Of a DNA stretch of 64,000 nucleotides, positions 1-9,293 are shown piece after piece. The number at the start of each line of letters is the position of its first letter. Position 1 is the stretch's first letter. The notes below the pieces were generated by a model. That model did no database searches and had not been told where the DNA came from. It was given only the letters and a program-made list of their open reading frames with translations. The position numbers and the translations under genes were made by a program. The stretch comes from an uncultured Chitinophagaceae bacterium (lineage in GTDB: Bacteria; Bacteroidota; Bacteroidia; Chitinophagales; Chitinophagaceae), in assembly GCA_937873715.1 (NCBI GenBank), contig CALMYJ010000003.1:248001-312000 (forward strand), read 5' to 3'.

Positions 1-1
1 A

Positions 2-1441
2 AATTATTCTCCTGAATTGCTTCTTCCCAAAGATACTATTGCTAACTCAGAAGAAAAGGGAACGAGAATTATACTAAAACAAATACGAAGAAAGTCTGGA
101 TTTGACTTAAATAGTATTGCTGTCAATCTTTCGAAGAAGTTTTTGATTTTCGACAAAATGAGCGTAGAACTTTCACTAAACGGAAACACCCCAATAGCTG
201 TAATTAATGAATTAAAATTTAATGGATTAAATGTTCAGTTTAAATGGGACTTCCCTGATGAAAAATACGGAAAGAATTATGAGTTCTGGAACCTAGTCTT
301 CGGCTCAATATTTACAACCGAAACACCGATAAAAGACACTGAAATGAGTGGCATTTATTTAACATCAAGAGGAAAAATTGTAAATAACGCTAGTTTTTAT
401 GGCTTAAGAGATAATGACAATTTTCACACATATGTGACGGGGTATTTAGAGATAGACTTCATAGATGAATTTAAAGAAGATGTAATTTCAACTGATCGAC
501 ATTCTCTAATCTGGGAAAATGATAAAACTAAGGAATTACAAAATTACTTGCAATTAGTAATCAAAAAAATTGGATCGGAATGGAGAGTAAACCGAGGCAA
601 GTCAAAAAAAGAGATTGTAAAAAAAGAGAAGGGAATAGATGTTGATGAATGGCAGAAAAAGCTACCTACTTATGAAAGAGATTTAAGCGATAAAATAATT
701 CTACCAATACTTGAAAACCCAAATATCGACATCGAAGAGTCAGGTGATATTATTGGAAATGTTATTGATAAATTCGACAACAAAATTTTTAAAGATTATG
801 CTTCAAAGATTGCTGACATTTCAAAGCCAGAGCAAATTCCGTCTCTTTTGAGATTAATGGAAGAGTGGAAAACAATAGAGGCTAAACAGTACAGCGACTT
901 GGCTTTATCAAGAATATCGGTAATCGAAAAATTTGAAGAATACATTAACACCGATACAAAAGAAGTACCCACCCTCCATAATTTTTTAAAAAAATTTTCT
1001 TGGCTGTTAGACCCAAGAATATTAGAGTTTAAAGATGAGGTCAAATATTCAGATTTATTAAAAACCCATTTTCCTGAGAGTACATTGGAGGAAAAAAACC
1101 GAAGAATTGACTTTCTATGTAGTAACGCATTAGGTGAAATACTATACGTAATTGAAATTAAGCGTAGTCTTTATAATATCGATGAAAAATCTATTGAGCA
1201 AGCATATCATTATGGAGCCTTTTTAAAGGAGAAATATGCATCAGAGTCTGGGTTTTCAAAAGTTGTATGCTATGTAGTTGGAGGTAGCAAGAGCGGTGAT
1301 TATATGTTTAAGCGTAAGGAAAGCACCTACTCTGAAACAGGAGAGGTTTTTGTTAAAACTTACATTGAATTATTAGAGCAATCAAAGGAATATCACAAAG
1401 AATTTTTAGAGATAAAAAAAATGAATTCAAGCAACTCATGA
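2..1441 (+). CDS. Shedu/DUF4263-like PD-(D/E)XK nuclease, 5' end outside window
   Basis: The frame is open from base 2, so the gene probably starts upstream of the window; a TTG at 17 is only a fallback start (474 aa from there). The C-terminal third carries a PD-(D/E)XK nuclease signature: RIDFL with Asp365, then YVIEIKR with Glu380 and Lys382 (numbered from the TTG). It is preceded by NFLKKFSWLLDPR, which resembles the FLxxNPWLL lead-in of DUF4263, the nuclease domain of the Shedu anti-phage protein SduA. The N-terminal 300 residues are mixed alpha/beta and not recognised. The stop overlaps the next start as ATGA, so translation is coupled to the ATPase gene. Base composition is clearly more AT-rich than in the three genes that follow. 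Inference: the DNA-cutting subunit of a defence cassette. The nuclease fold is likely; the Shedu label is less certain. Confidence 0.7.
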   Translation, partial: NYSPELLLPKDTIANSEEKGTRIILKQIRRKSGFDLNSIAVNLSKKFLIFDKMSVELSLNGNTPIAVINELKFNGLNVQFKWDFPDEKYGKNYEFWNLVFGSIFTTETPIKDTEMSGIYLTSRGKIVNNASFYGLRDNDNFHTYVTGYLEIDFIDEFKEDVISTDRHSLIWENDKTKELQNYLQLVIKKIGSEWRVNRGKSKKEIVKKEKGIDVDEWQKKLPTYERDLSDKIILPILENPNIDIEESGDIIGNVIDKFDNKIFKDYASKIADISKPEQIPSLLRLMEEWKTIEAKQYSDLALSRISVIEKFEEYINTDTKEVPTLHNFLKKFSWLLDPRILEFKDEVKYSDLLKTHFPESTLEEKNRRIDFLCSNALGEILYVIEIKRSLYNIDEKSIEQAYHYGAFLKEKYASESGFSKVVCYVVGGSKSGDYMFKRKESTYSETGEVFVKTYIELLEQSKEYHKEFLEIKKMNSSNS

Positions 1442-3396
1442 TTGAATGGCGCTTCAAACCCAACTCTCGTGATGATATGGATGTGGACCCCATCCAGGGA
1501 GAATTCTTTACCACCAGGGATATAGATAACATTTCAACTGCTGTGGTAAGAGAAGGTATTCAGAATGCACTGGATGAAAGAAACCGGGGTGAACAAACAG
1601 AAACAGTAAGGGTAAGAATATTTCTTTCCGGCAATCAGTATGCATTGCAGCCGCAGTCTTATCTTCCTTTGCTACAAACACTGCAGCCGCATTTAAAAGC
1701 TACAGGTTCCGGTCTGCAATCATTACCGGATTTTACTGCTCCAATGAAATTCCTGGTGTTTGAGGATTTCAATACCAAAGGACTTGAAGGAAACCCTAAG
1801 GAATCCTATGTAGAAAATATTAAAGACGGACAGCCACACAACTTTTATTATTTCTGGCGAAATGTTGGCCGTTCCGGTAAAGCAGATGATCAATTGGGAA
1901 GGTGGGGATTAGGCAAAACAGTCTTTCCTGCTTCTTCACGAATTTATACTTTTTGGGGAATCACAGTCAGGAAAAGCGACCAGCGTAAAATGCTGATGGG
2001 GCAAAGCATCCTTCGCATTCATAACCGGGAAGATGAAAAGAAAGAAGAGTTTGGCTACAAGCCTTACGGCATGTTTGGTAAATACAACAGCACCGATTGT
2101 TTTGCAGAGCCGGTTGAAACAAAAAACGAACTCAGCAATTTTGAAAATCTGTTCAGACTGCAAAGAAAAGAGCAGCCGGGTTTCTCAATAGCAGTACCCT
2201 TTTTAACAGAAGAAATAACAATTAATCATCTGGCCTATGCTGTGATTGAGCAATATTTTTATCCGATACTGGAAGGAAGGCTGGAAGTGGAAATAACAGA
2301 AGAAGATAATAGTATTGAGTTCAAAAGAGACTCAATACAGAACGCTGTTGATAAAATCGATTTCCAGCAACTGGCAAACGGGGATGATAAAAAACTACGA
2401 AGCAGAGAAAGCTTATTAAAACTCTTTGACTTTGCCCAGTGGACATTCAAATTGCAGGAAGTGGAATTTTTCAAACTGAAAGAATTAGACCTGAAACTAA
2501 AACCCCGGTGGAATAAAAGCATGTTTGCCGATGAGGAAGCACTGGCTTTACTGAGAGATAAATTTGAGCGTAATGAACGGGTGGCTTTTAAAGTGCCGCT
2601 GAAATATCATCCTGTAAACGGCGAAGCAAAAACCTGCTGGTACCAGGCTTTTCTTGAAAAAGATACGGCACTAAGCAAGCCGGAAAATCTTTTTGTCAGG
2701 GATGGTATCACCATTTCCGGTATTTCATCGCTTGACAAAGGGCTTGTCAGAGGAGTAGTGATAATTCATGATACCGACCTGGCCCGTATGCTGGGAGATT
2801 CTGAAAACCCTGCACATACCGAATGGCAACCCGATTCAAGAAATTTTAAAGGTAAATATGTGGATGGCAAAGAGGCACTGGTATTTGTAAAAGCGACTTT
2901 AAAAAAACTTTACGATCAGTTGCAGCGGCCTATTGAAGGAATACAAAAGGATTTGCTGATTGACTATTTCTCCATACCCGTTGAAACTGAAAAACCTGAA
3001 GAGAAAAAACCAAAAGACAAAACCGGTCATGACGATAAAGGCGAGGATGATACAGACGAGCCGGAAATTCCAGGTGTAAAAGGAAAGAAAAGACCGGTAC
3101 TGGTGGAAAAGATTTTTTCAGGTTTGAAGATTGCAAAAAATCCGGATGCCAATGAACTGCCGGAAAGCATCCGCCTGAAATTAGGTTATGATGTGCCGAG
3201 AGGGAATCCCATAAAAAGTTATCAGGAACTGGACTTTGATGTGGCAAAGTCTCCAATAAGTATTGAATCCACCGGAGTATATTTTACAAAGAGAGAAAAA
3301 AACGAACTGGAATTTGAAATAGAAGATAAATCACACTTTGAAATAAAGCTCACAGGGTTTGATGAAAAAAGGGATTTGTTTTTAAAACTGCAATAG
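1438..3396 (+). CDS. GHKL-type (HATPase) ATP-binding protein of putative defence cassette
   Basis: A 652-aa soluble protein with a Bergerat-fold ATPase at the N-terminus. The N box is REGIQNALDER (about residues 37-47), the D-box-like motif is FEDFNTKGLEG (about 108-118), and the glycine-rich lid is GRWGLGKTVFPASSRI (about 154-169). This arrangement recalls Hsp90/MutL/MORC-like ATPases found in restriction and phage-defence loci. A charged, low-complexity Lys/Asp/Glu linker lies near residues 515-545, followed by a small C-terminal domain. No methyltransferase or helicase motif is present. It starts inside the nuclease stop codon and ends one base before the next ATG, so the genes are probably co-translated. 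Inference: ATP-driven sensor or clamp that controls the partner nuclease. Confidence 0.75.
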   Translation: MIEWRFKPNSRDDMDVDPIQGEFFTTRDIDNISTAVVREGIQNALDERNRGEQTETVRVRIFLSGNQYALQPQSYLPLLQTLQPHLKATGSGLQSLPDFTAPMKFLVFEDFNTKGLEGNPKESYVENIKDGQPHNFYYFWRNVGRSGKADDQLGRWGLGKTVFPASSRIYTFWGITVRKSDQRKMLMGQSILRIHNREDEKKEEFGYKPYGMFGKYNSTDCFAEPVETKNELSNFENLFRLQRKEQPGFSIAVPFLTEEITINHLAYAVIEQYFYPILEGRLEVEITEEDNSIEFKRDSIQNAVDKIDFQQLANGDDKKLRSRESLLKLFDFAQWTFKLQEVEFFKLKELDLKLKPRWNKSMFADEEALALLRDKFERNERVAFKVPLKYHPVNGEAKTCWYQAFLEKDTALSKPENLFVRDGITISGISSLDKGLVRGVVIIHDTDLARMLGDSENPAHTEWQPDSRNFKGKYVDGKEALVFVKATLKKLYDQLQRPIEGIQKDLLIDYFSIPVETEKPEEKKPKDKTGHDDKGEDDTDEPEIPGVKGKKRPVLVEKIFSGLKIAKNPDANELPESIRLKLGYDVPRGNPIKSYQELDFDVAKSPISIESTGVYFTKREKNELEFEIEDKSHFEIKLTGFDEKRDLFLKLQ

Positions 3397-4158
3397 ATGA
3401 TTCGTCGTTTTAATTATACCAACCGTATTAAGATCCCCAGGAAAAGGGTTGACATCTCTTTGTTTAAAGACAAAGAAGGAAAATACTTCCGGGCAAAAAT
3501 AGATCTGGCCGGTCTGGAGTTGTCACCGGAAGCAAAAGTTTATATAGAAGCAAATTATAAAGGAGTTTATCAGCGGTTTGCTTTTGGCACCGTTGCACAC
3601 TTTAAAGAGCCGGACAATACAAGGCTGAATGAATTACCAGAAACGGAACTGGCTTATTTCGATATATCAGTTGTTGATGAAGCAGGAAAGGTCGGTTTGT
3701 TGCTGGGCAGTGCAAAAGGAATTGCTGTATGTACAGATGGGGTTCCTAATGACAGGATTCCTTTACTGCCGGTTAACCCGACTGATTTAAAAAACCAATT
3801 CTGGAAACTGAGCTTCGATTCCAGCGATGACGGACGACCACTTCTTGAAATAAATAAGAACATACCTGACATATTTGAAATAGCAAGAAATGATATAAAC
3901 TTTATCAGCCTGGTTTACCCTGCTGCTTTTCGTGGTGTACTTGAAAAACTGCTGGAACAGGGAGATTTTGATGCGGAAGAGGGTTCATGGATAAGCGACT
4001 GGTTGAAATTTATTAATTCGGTTTTGGGAATTAAAAACCTGCCAGATGCTGATATGGAGGACGGTAATCTTACACCTGAACAGGAGGCATGGGTAGATGA
4101 CTGTGTGAATGAGTATTGTAAAAAAATGCAATTGTTTGAAAAATTCACTGCACAATGA
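3397..4158 (+). CDS. Uncharacterised protein, third gene of nuclease/ATPase cassette
   Basis: A 253-aa protein with no signal peptide or membrane segment. The first 150 residues read like a beta-sandwich (alternating strands such as YFRAKIDLAGLEL and AKVYIEANYKG). The C-terminal part is helical and acidic, ending in WVDDCVNEYCKKMQLFEKF. I do not recognise a family. The ATG directly follows the TAG of the ATPase gene, and the TGA overlaps the next ATG, so it is an integral part of the cassette. Inference: an adaptor or structural subunit. Confidence 0.6.
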   Translation: MIRRFNYTNRIKIPRKRVDISLFKDKEGKYFRAKIDLAGLELSPEAKVYIEANYKGVYQRFAFGTVAHFKEPDNTRLNELPETELAYFDISVVDEAGKVGLLLGSAKGIAVCTDGVPNDRIPLLPVNPTDLKNQFWKLSFDSSDDGRPLLEINKNIPDIFEIARNDINFISLVYPAAFRGVLEKLLEQGDFDAEEGSWISDWLKFINSVLGIKNLPDADMEDGNLTPEQEAWVDDCVNEYCKKMQLFEKFTAQ

Positions 4159-4877
4159 GTAATCAGTTTACCATACGTTCATTTAATGAAGAAGGGCTGA
4201 ATGAGTTTGAACGAATCATTTCAGAAATCAGAAATGGTAACGTAATTGCAATTCCAGAAGCTTTGTTATATAATGAACAATTTTCGGAAGTGAATGAACC
4301 AATTGTAAATATTGAAAGGGTTGAATACAAAAACAAAAATGAGTTGGTTCCTTATCTGGCAAATCAGTTGAATCTGCGAAATAATAAACACCTATATTTT
4401 GACAAAGGATTATGGACATGGCTTACAGCATTTTATTTTGATAACATCTGCCCTGTTGATGGAAACGGAAAGCGGAAAGTAAATGAGGCTGCGTTCTATG
4501 TTTTAAAAGACCCCAAAAACTATACAAAGTATTACAGACATTTATTAGCTTATCCAAGCAGGCTTTATTCTGAGCTTGGCAATTCTTCTAAAATTTTTCT
4601 TATTGGCACATTTCAAAAACGTGGAGAAATTACTGAACAGTTCGGCGCATATCAGGAGATAGCTTTGAATAAAGGAATATTGGATGCTGCCACTATTTTG
4701 TATTGGGATGATAGTACAGGTAATTTAAAAAGAGGTGCTGCAGGCAAAGCCGGTGGTTCTGCCCGAAGGTTAGTACGAATCATACGGCAGTATCAAATGA
4801 CGTATGACTTGAATTCAATGAATGGAGTAGAGATAGTAAAGATTCTCCCAAACGAATTTTATCGTTGGGCTGTATAA
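4155..4877 (+). CDS. Uncharacterised protein (possibly DUF6339-like), fourth gene of cassette
   Basis: A 240-aa soluble protein. It has a central conserved-looking block, LWTWLTAFYFDNICP followed by GKRKVNEAAFYVL and YYRHLLAYPSRLY (about residues 85-135), and a basic C-terminus with GGSARRLVRIIRQYQMTYDL. This block recalls small proteins seen beside GHKL ATPases and DNA methyltransferases (annotated DUF6339), but that is from memory and uncertain. It overlaps the preceding stop as ATGA, and the next gene is convergent, so this is the last gene of the operon. No catalytic motif is evident. The arginine-rich tail would suit nucleic-acid binding, which is speculation. Confidence 0.55.
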   Translation: MSNQFTIRSFNEEGLNEFERIISEIRNGNVIAIPEALLYNEQFSEVNEPIVNIERVEYKNKNELVPYLANQLNLRNNKHLYFDKGLWTWLTAFYFDNICPVDGNGKRKVNEAAFYVLKDPKNYTKYYRHLLAYPSRLYSELGNSSKIFLIGTFQKRGEITEQFGAYQEIALNKGILDAATILYWDDSTGNLKRGAAGKAGGSARRLVRIIRQYQMTYDLNSMNGVEIVKILPNEFYRWAV

Positions 4878-4895
4878 TTTTACTTTATACAAATA

Positions 4896-7061
4896 TTACT
4901 CCCCAATCCCCTCCAGCGCCAAAAAGAATGCATAATCCCTTGCCCTGTCTTTCAACACTTTAAACCTGCCGCTGGCGCCGCCATGGCCGGCGTCCATATT
5001 GGTATGCAGCAATAGTATATTGTTATCGGTTTTCAGTTCACGCAGTTTGGCTACCCATTTGGCAGGCTCAAAGTATTGAACCTGGCTGTCGTGCAGGCCG
5101 GTGGTAACCAGCATATTGGGGTAGGCTTTGGCTTCTACATTATCGTATGGCGAGTACGACTTCATATAAAAGTAATGCTCCTTATTTGCCGGGTTGCCCC
5201 ATTCGTCGTATTCATTGGTGGTAAGGGGTATGGTGGGGTCGCTCATAGTAGTAATTACATCCACAAAAGGTACGGCAGCCACTACGCCATGCCAAAGCTC
5301 AGGCCGCATGTTTACCACGGCACCCATCAGCAGGCCGCCGGCGCTGCCCCCATTAATATAAAGGTGTTCGCTAGAAGTAAATTTCTGAGCAATTAAATAT
5401 TCGGCACAATCTATAAAATCTGTAAACGTGTTTTTCTTCTTCATCATTTTACCATCCTCGTACCAGTAGCGGCCCATCTCCTCACCGCCACGTATATGCG
5501 CTATGGCATAGGCAAAACCACGGTCGAGCAGGCTGAGGCGACTGCTGTTAAATGTGGCATCCATACTGGCACCATACGAACCATAGGCATACAGTAATAA
5601 TGGGGCTTTGCTGTTTTTTTCAAATCCCTTTTTGTATACAATGGAGATAGGCACTTTGGTACCATCAGTAGCGGTTGCAAACAGCCTTTCGGTTATATAA
5701 TTGCCTTTATTGAAACCGCCAGGCACTTCCTGTTCTTTCATCAACTGCTTTTGCCGGGTAGTCATGTTGTAATCATACACCGAGTTGGGTGTGGTAAGGG
5801 AGGTATAATTAAACCGCATTACATCAGTATTGTAATCCGGCAGGCCCACTATCGAAGCGGTATATACCGGCTCGTCAAAAGCAAGCTGGTGGCTGCTGCC
5901 GTTTGCCCGGTTGATTACCTGTATTTGGGTAAGCCCGTTTTTGCGTTCGGATACAGCCATATAATTTTTATACAAATCAAAACCCTGCACCAGCACATCA
6001 TCCCGGTGTGGCAGATAGTCTTTCCAGTTAGTGCTGCCGGTGGCTTTTTCAGCACAGCTTACAATTTTAAAATTTTTGGCGTTGAGGTTGGTGCGGATAT
6101 AAAAGCTGTCGCCGGCATGATCCACATCATACAGCACTTCTTTCATCCTTGGCTGAAAAAGCGTAAACACCTCATTGGGCTTTGCTGCCTCCACCATGCG
6201 GTATTCGGAAGAAAGGGTAGCCTGTGATACGATTAAAATATATTTATCCGATTTGGTTTTATATACCCCGATGTAGTTGCTTTTGTCTTTTTCTTCATAC
6301 ACCGTTTTATCAGTTGCAGGCGCTGTTCCCAGGGTATGGCGTTTTATTTTTTCAGACAGGAGGGTTACCGGGTGCTTATCAGTATAAAAAAATGTTTTGT
6401 TGTCGGCTGCCCATACCGGGTCGCCTTCGGTATTGGTAATTTCATCCGGCAGCATCTGGCCGGTTTCGAGGTTTTTAATACGGATGATATATTGCCGGCG
6501 GGATACCGCATCGGTGGCATAAGCCAGCAGTTTATTATCCGGGCTAACGGCAAAGCCTGTGGCCGAAAAATAATTATGCCCTTCTGCCAGGGCGTTTACA
6601 TCCACCAGTACTTCTTCCGGCGCCTGCAGGTTATCTTTTTTACGGCAGTACAAAAAATAATCTTTCCCGGCTACCACCCTTGTGTAATAATAGTAGCCAT
6701 TTTTAAATACCGGCACCGTCTGGTCGTCTTCTTTAATCCTTGCCTTCATTTCGTTGTACAGTTTATCCTGCAGGGCACGGGTACCGGCCATCATGGTATC
6801 AAAGTATTTATTTTCGGCTTCGAGGTAGGCTACCACCTTGTTGCTGTCGGGCCCTTTTTTAAAATAATCGTTAAGCCAGTAGTAGTTATCGGTAATAGTA
6901 TCGCCATGAGCAACAAACTGCTGCGGCTTTTTTTCGCAAATTGGCGCCTGAATACTATCGGGCCAGTTGAATGATGTGTTGTTCACGTTGGAAGATGAGT
7001 TGTTGCAACCTGCAGCAATGGATGCTGCCAGGGCTGTTGTCAGTAAATGTTTGATGTGCAT
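4896..7061 (-). CDS. ptrB: Oligopeptidase B / prolyl oligopeptidase family S9 lipoprotein
   Basis: A 721-aa S9A serine peptidase that cleaves short peptides, oligopeptidase B usually after basic residues. The N-terminus is a lipoprotein signal with lipobox SIAAGC, so the enzyme should be anchored in the envelope, unlike the cytoplasmic E. coli protein. The beta-propeller domain occupies roughly residues 60-430. The alpha/beta hydrolase domain follows, with Ser573 in NGGSAGG, Asp658 in GLHDSQV and His693 in DAGHGG forming the expected triad. PIPLT and DEWGNP near residue 615 are typical of oligopeptidase B. It is convergent with the defence cassette and marks the return to core-like DNA of higher GC content. 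Confidence 0.9.
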   Translation of the reverse strand: MHIKHLLTTALAASIAAGCNNSSSNVNNTSFNWPDSIQAPICEKKPQQFVAHGDTITDNYYWLNDYFKKGPDSNKVVAYLEAENKYFDTMMAGTRALQDKLYNEMKARIKEDDQTVPVFKNGYYYYTRVVAGKDYFLYCRKKDNLQAPEEVLVDVNALAEGHNYFSATGFAVSPDNKLLAYATDAVSRRQYIIRIKNLETGQMLPDEITNTEGDPVWAADNKTFFYTDKHPVTLLSEKIKRHTLGTAPATDKTVYEEKDKSNYIGVYKTKSDKYILIVSQATLSSEYRMVEAAKPNEVFTLFQPRMKEVLYDVDHAGDSFYIRTNLNAKNFKIVSCAEKATGSTNWKDYLPHRDDVLVQGFDLYKNYMAVSERKNGLTQIQVINRANGSSHQLAFDEPVYTASIVGLPDYNTDVMRFNYTSLTTPNSVYDYNMTTRQKQLMKEQEVPGGFNKGNYITERLFATATDGTKVPISIVYKKGFEKNSKAPLLLYAYGSYGASMDATFNSSRLSLLDRGFAYAIAHIRGGEEMGRYWYEDGKMMKKKNTFTDFIDCAEYLIAQKFTSSEHLYINGGSAGGLLMGAVVNMRPELWHGVVAAVPFVDVITTMSDPTIPLTTNEYDEWGNPANKEHYFYMKSYSPYDNVEAKAYPNMLVTTGLHDSQVQYFEPAKWVAKLRELKTDNNILLLHTNMDAGHGGASGRFKVLKDRARDYAFFLALEGIGE

Positions 7062-7122
7062 ACAAGTTGTTTATATCGTGTGTTAAGTGAGGGTAGCTGT
7101 GTTGTAATATTGTTTATTTATT

Positions 7123-8328
7123 TCAGAGATAGCTTAACCACCACTGTTTATGTGTGCTTTTATATTGATTATACTTTTTACAAACCGGGTAAAGCAGCAG
7201 CAGTACCAGCAGCCATACAGCATATACTCCGGCCAACCCAAAGCCCAGCTTGTCGGGCCTGAAATTAAAAAAGCCTTTGGTAATATCAGCATTTGTAAAA
7301 CCCTGCAGGTAAAATACAGGCAGCGTGAGCAAATGGATAAGGTAAAGGTGCAGGATATAATACAGCATTGGCACCCTGCCAAAAACATTCAGCACCGCAG
7401 CAAAACGAAACTGTATTTTTTCGAACAGCCGCAAAACTAGTAGGCCTCCACCCAGCGTTACACACAGGTACAACAGTGATGGGGGATATTTGTTGAGGTT
7501 TAAAAAAGAAAGAAAACTATATACCGGCCCTCTTGGCTGAGCAGCCCAGGGTACAGGATCGCCATACCAGTTGCTAAAGCGCAAACCAATAAATAAAACA
7601 ATCAGTGCTACCCCGGCTTGCAGAAGCTTTTGCTGCCGCCAGCGGCTGTCGGTACCCGGCAGGTACCATTTACCAAGGCAATAACCCAGCAGCATTACGC
7701 CCAGCCAGGGGATAAAAGGGTACACAAAAATTATTCCCCGGTTAACCGACAGCGGGAAATAAGCAAAGTCGGCATAATAAGCAAGGTCCCAAAATGGCAA
7801 GCCTTTTAAATTAGCCGAAACAGCAGGCAAATCCATAAGATTGTGCCCGAAAAAAATGATAAGCCCCAGCGTTAGTAAAGCCCGGTAAGGCAAAAAAATC
7901 AACAGCCCCATTAAAAACATACAAACCCCAAGCACCCATATTACCTGGAAGATGATAAAATTGTATTGTGGCTTAAATGTCCAGGCGAAAGAGATGAGAA
8001 TAATTTCAACCAGCATCAGCCAGGCACCACGGGTTATCAAAAAAAAGGACAACTGCTTTTTTGTTTTGCGTTGTGCCATCAAATAAATAGATACACCCGA
8101 AAGCAATACAAATAGCGGCGCACAAAAATGGGTTATCCAACGGGTAAAAAATAATGCCGGGTAAGTGGTTTGCAGGTTAGTGGGGTCAAGGGCAGTGGCC
8201 CCTGCACCTTCCAGCGGTGTCTTATAAAAAAAGTCACGTACATGATCCAGCGCCATAATCACCATCACCAGGCCCCGCAATACATCAATGGACTGGATAC
8301 GCTGCTGGTTGACTGGCGTACCGGTCAT
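7123..8328 (-). CDS. DUF1624 / HGSNAT-like multi-pass membrane acyltransferase
   Basis: A 401-aa integral membrane protein with about ten hydrophobic segments. The N-terminal RIQSIDVLRGLVMVIMALDH and HVRDFFY are the signature of the DUF1624 / heparan-alpha-glucosaminide N-acetyltransferase catalytic family, which resembles OpgC-type acyltransferases. Members are thought to move acyl groups across the membrane onto sugars; the substrate here is unknown. The gene lies 60 bp downstream of the ptrB start on the same strand but transcribes toward it, so the two may share a transcript. The ATG at 8328 fits because the family motif begins within the first 15 residues. Confidence 0.82.
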   Translation of the reverse strand: MTGTPVNQQRIQSIDVLRGLVMVIMALDHVRDFFYKTPLEGAGATALDPTNLQTTYPALFFTRWITHFCAPLFVLLSGVSIYLMAQRKTKKQLSFFLITRGAWLMLVEIILISFAWTFKPQYNFIIFQVIWVLGVCMFLMGLLIFLPYRALLTLGLIIFFGHNLMDLPAVSANLKGLPFWDLAYYADFAYFPLSVNRGIIFVYPFIPWLGVMLLGYCLGKWYLPGTDSRWRQQKLLQAGVALIVLFIGLRFSNWYGDPVPWAAQPRGPVYSFLSFLNLNKYPPSLLYLCVTLGGGLLVLRLFEKIQFRFAAVLNVFGRVPMLYYILHLYLIHLLTLPVFYLQGFTNADITKGFFNFRPDKLGFGLAGVYAVWLLVLLLLYPVCKKYNQYKSTHKQWWLSYL

Positions 8329-8546
8329 AGTATTATTTTAAGGTTAAAAACAGTAAGATAAATCAATTCGGCTTATCGATAACATAAGTTTGACCTGTGG
8401 CTTAAGGCAAATATTACCGGGTAAAAAACAAGGTTAAAGCCTGGGATATTTTATGCATTTAGCCTTTTGGCGTTTAAAAAAGGATTATTTTATGATATAA
8501 AAAATGCAATCTTTCCTTAAAGCGTAAAAAATGAGTTGCTCATGTA

Positions 8547-8577
8547 TTTGTTAGCTCAGGGCAGGCCATTACTTTTG
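8547..8577 (+). promoter_or_regulatory. Bacteroidota-type promoter of sod
   Basis: TTTG at 8547-8550 and TACTTTTG at 8570-8577 are separated by 19 bases, matching the primary sigma factor consensus of Bacteroidota (TTTG-N19-21-TAnnTTTG). It lies 43 bases before the sod ATG. The rest of 8329-8546 shows no gene. Confidence 0.7.
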
Positions 8578-8619
8578 TAGTCCAATTTTTTATTCCATCA
8601 TTTTTTAAACAACAGGATT

Positions 8620-9222
8620 ATGTCATTTACACTACCGGCATTACCGTATGCACACGATGCACTGGAGCCACATATCGACACTACAACCATGCAAATACAC
8701 CACGGAAAACACCACCAGGCTTATGTAGATAACCTGAATAAAGCTATTGCCGGCACCCCCAACGAAGGTAAATCGCTGGAAGAACTGGTAGCAGCAGCAG
8801 GCAGCATCTCACCTGCTGTTCGCAATAATGGCGGCGGCCACTGGAACCATACCTTTTTTTGGGAAAGCATGGCCCCTGGTGCAGGCGGCGCTCCTTCCGG
8901 CGCTTTAGCCGATGCTATCACAGCCGCTTTTGGCAGCTTTGATGCTTTTAAAGAAAAATTTGCCAATGCCGGTATGACGAGGTTTGGCAGCGGCTGGGCC
9001 TGGCTGATTGTAAAAGATGGAAAGCTTGAGATTAGCAGCACCCCCAACCAGGATAACCCCCTGATGGATGTTGCCGAAGTAAAAGGCACACCACTGCTGG
9101 GTGTGGATGTGTGGGAACATGCCTACTACCTGAATTATCAAAACCGCAGGGCCGATTACCTCGCTGCATTTTGGAGTGTGGTAAACTGGGCTAAAGTAGC
9201 CGAAAGATTTGCTGCAGCGTAG
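8620..9222 (+). CDS. sod: Superoxide dismutase, Fe/Mn family
   Basis: A 200-aa enzyme of normal length that converts superoxide to peroxide and oxygen in the cytoplasm. All metal ligands are visible: His27 in [13 protein letters not shown], His in HWNHTFFW, and Asp/His in [10 protein letters not shown] near the C-terminus (Fe/Mn SOD signature DVWEHAYY). The N-terminal [18 protein letters not shown] is canonical. Metal preference cannot be read with certainty; Gly-Gly at [10 protein letters not shown] is closer to manganese or cambialistic forms. It is a single-gene unit, with a promoter ending 42 bases upstream and a terminator hairpin about 30 bases downstream. Confidence 0.96.
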   Translation: MSFTLPALPYAHDALEPHIDTTTMQIHHGKHHQAYVDNLNKAIAGTPNEGKSLEELVAAAGSISPAVRNNGGGHWNHTFFWESMAPGAGGAPSGALADAITAAFGSFDAFKEKFANAGMTRFGSGWAWLIVKDGKLEISSTPNQDNPLMDVAEVKGTPLLGVDVWEHAYYLNYQNRRADYLAAFWSVVNWAKVAERFAAA

Positions 9223-9249
9223 TATACACACACTGATACATACATTACT

Positions 9250-9281
9250 AAGCCGTTTCCTGGAGAGGGAGCGGCTTTTTT
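9250..9281 (+). terminator. Rho-independent terminator after sod
   Basis: AAGCCG at 9250-9255 pairs with CGGCTT at 9272-9277 and is followed by a T run to 9281. It sits between sod and the acetyltransferase gene, which starts only 13 bases later. Confidence 0.7.
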
Positions 9282-9293
9282 AACCGCTTTACC

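Noticed and set aside
6336..6974. 212-aa plus-strand frame inside the oligopeptidase gene
   Set aside because: It is an antisense shadow of ptrB with no family motif of its own.
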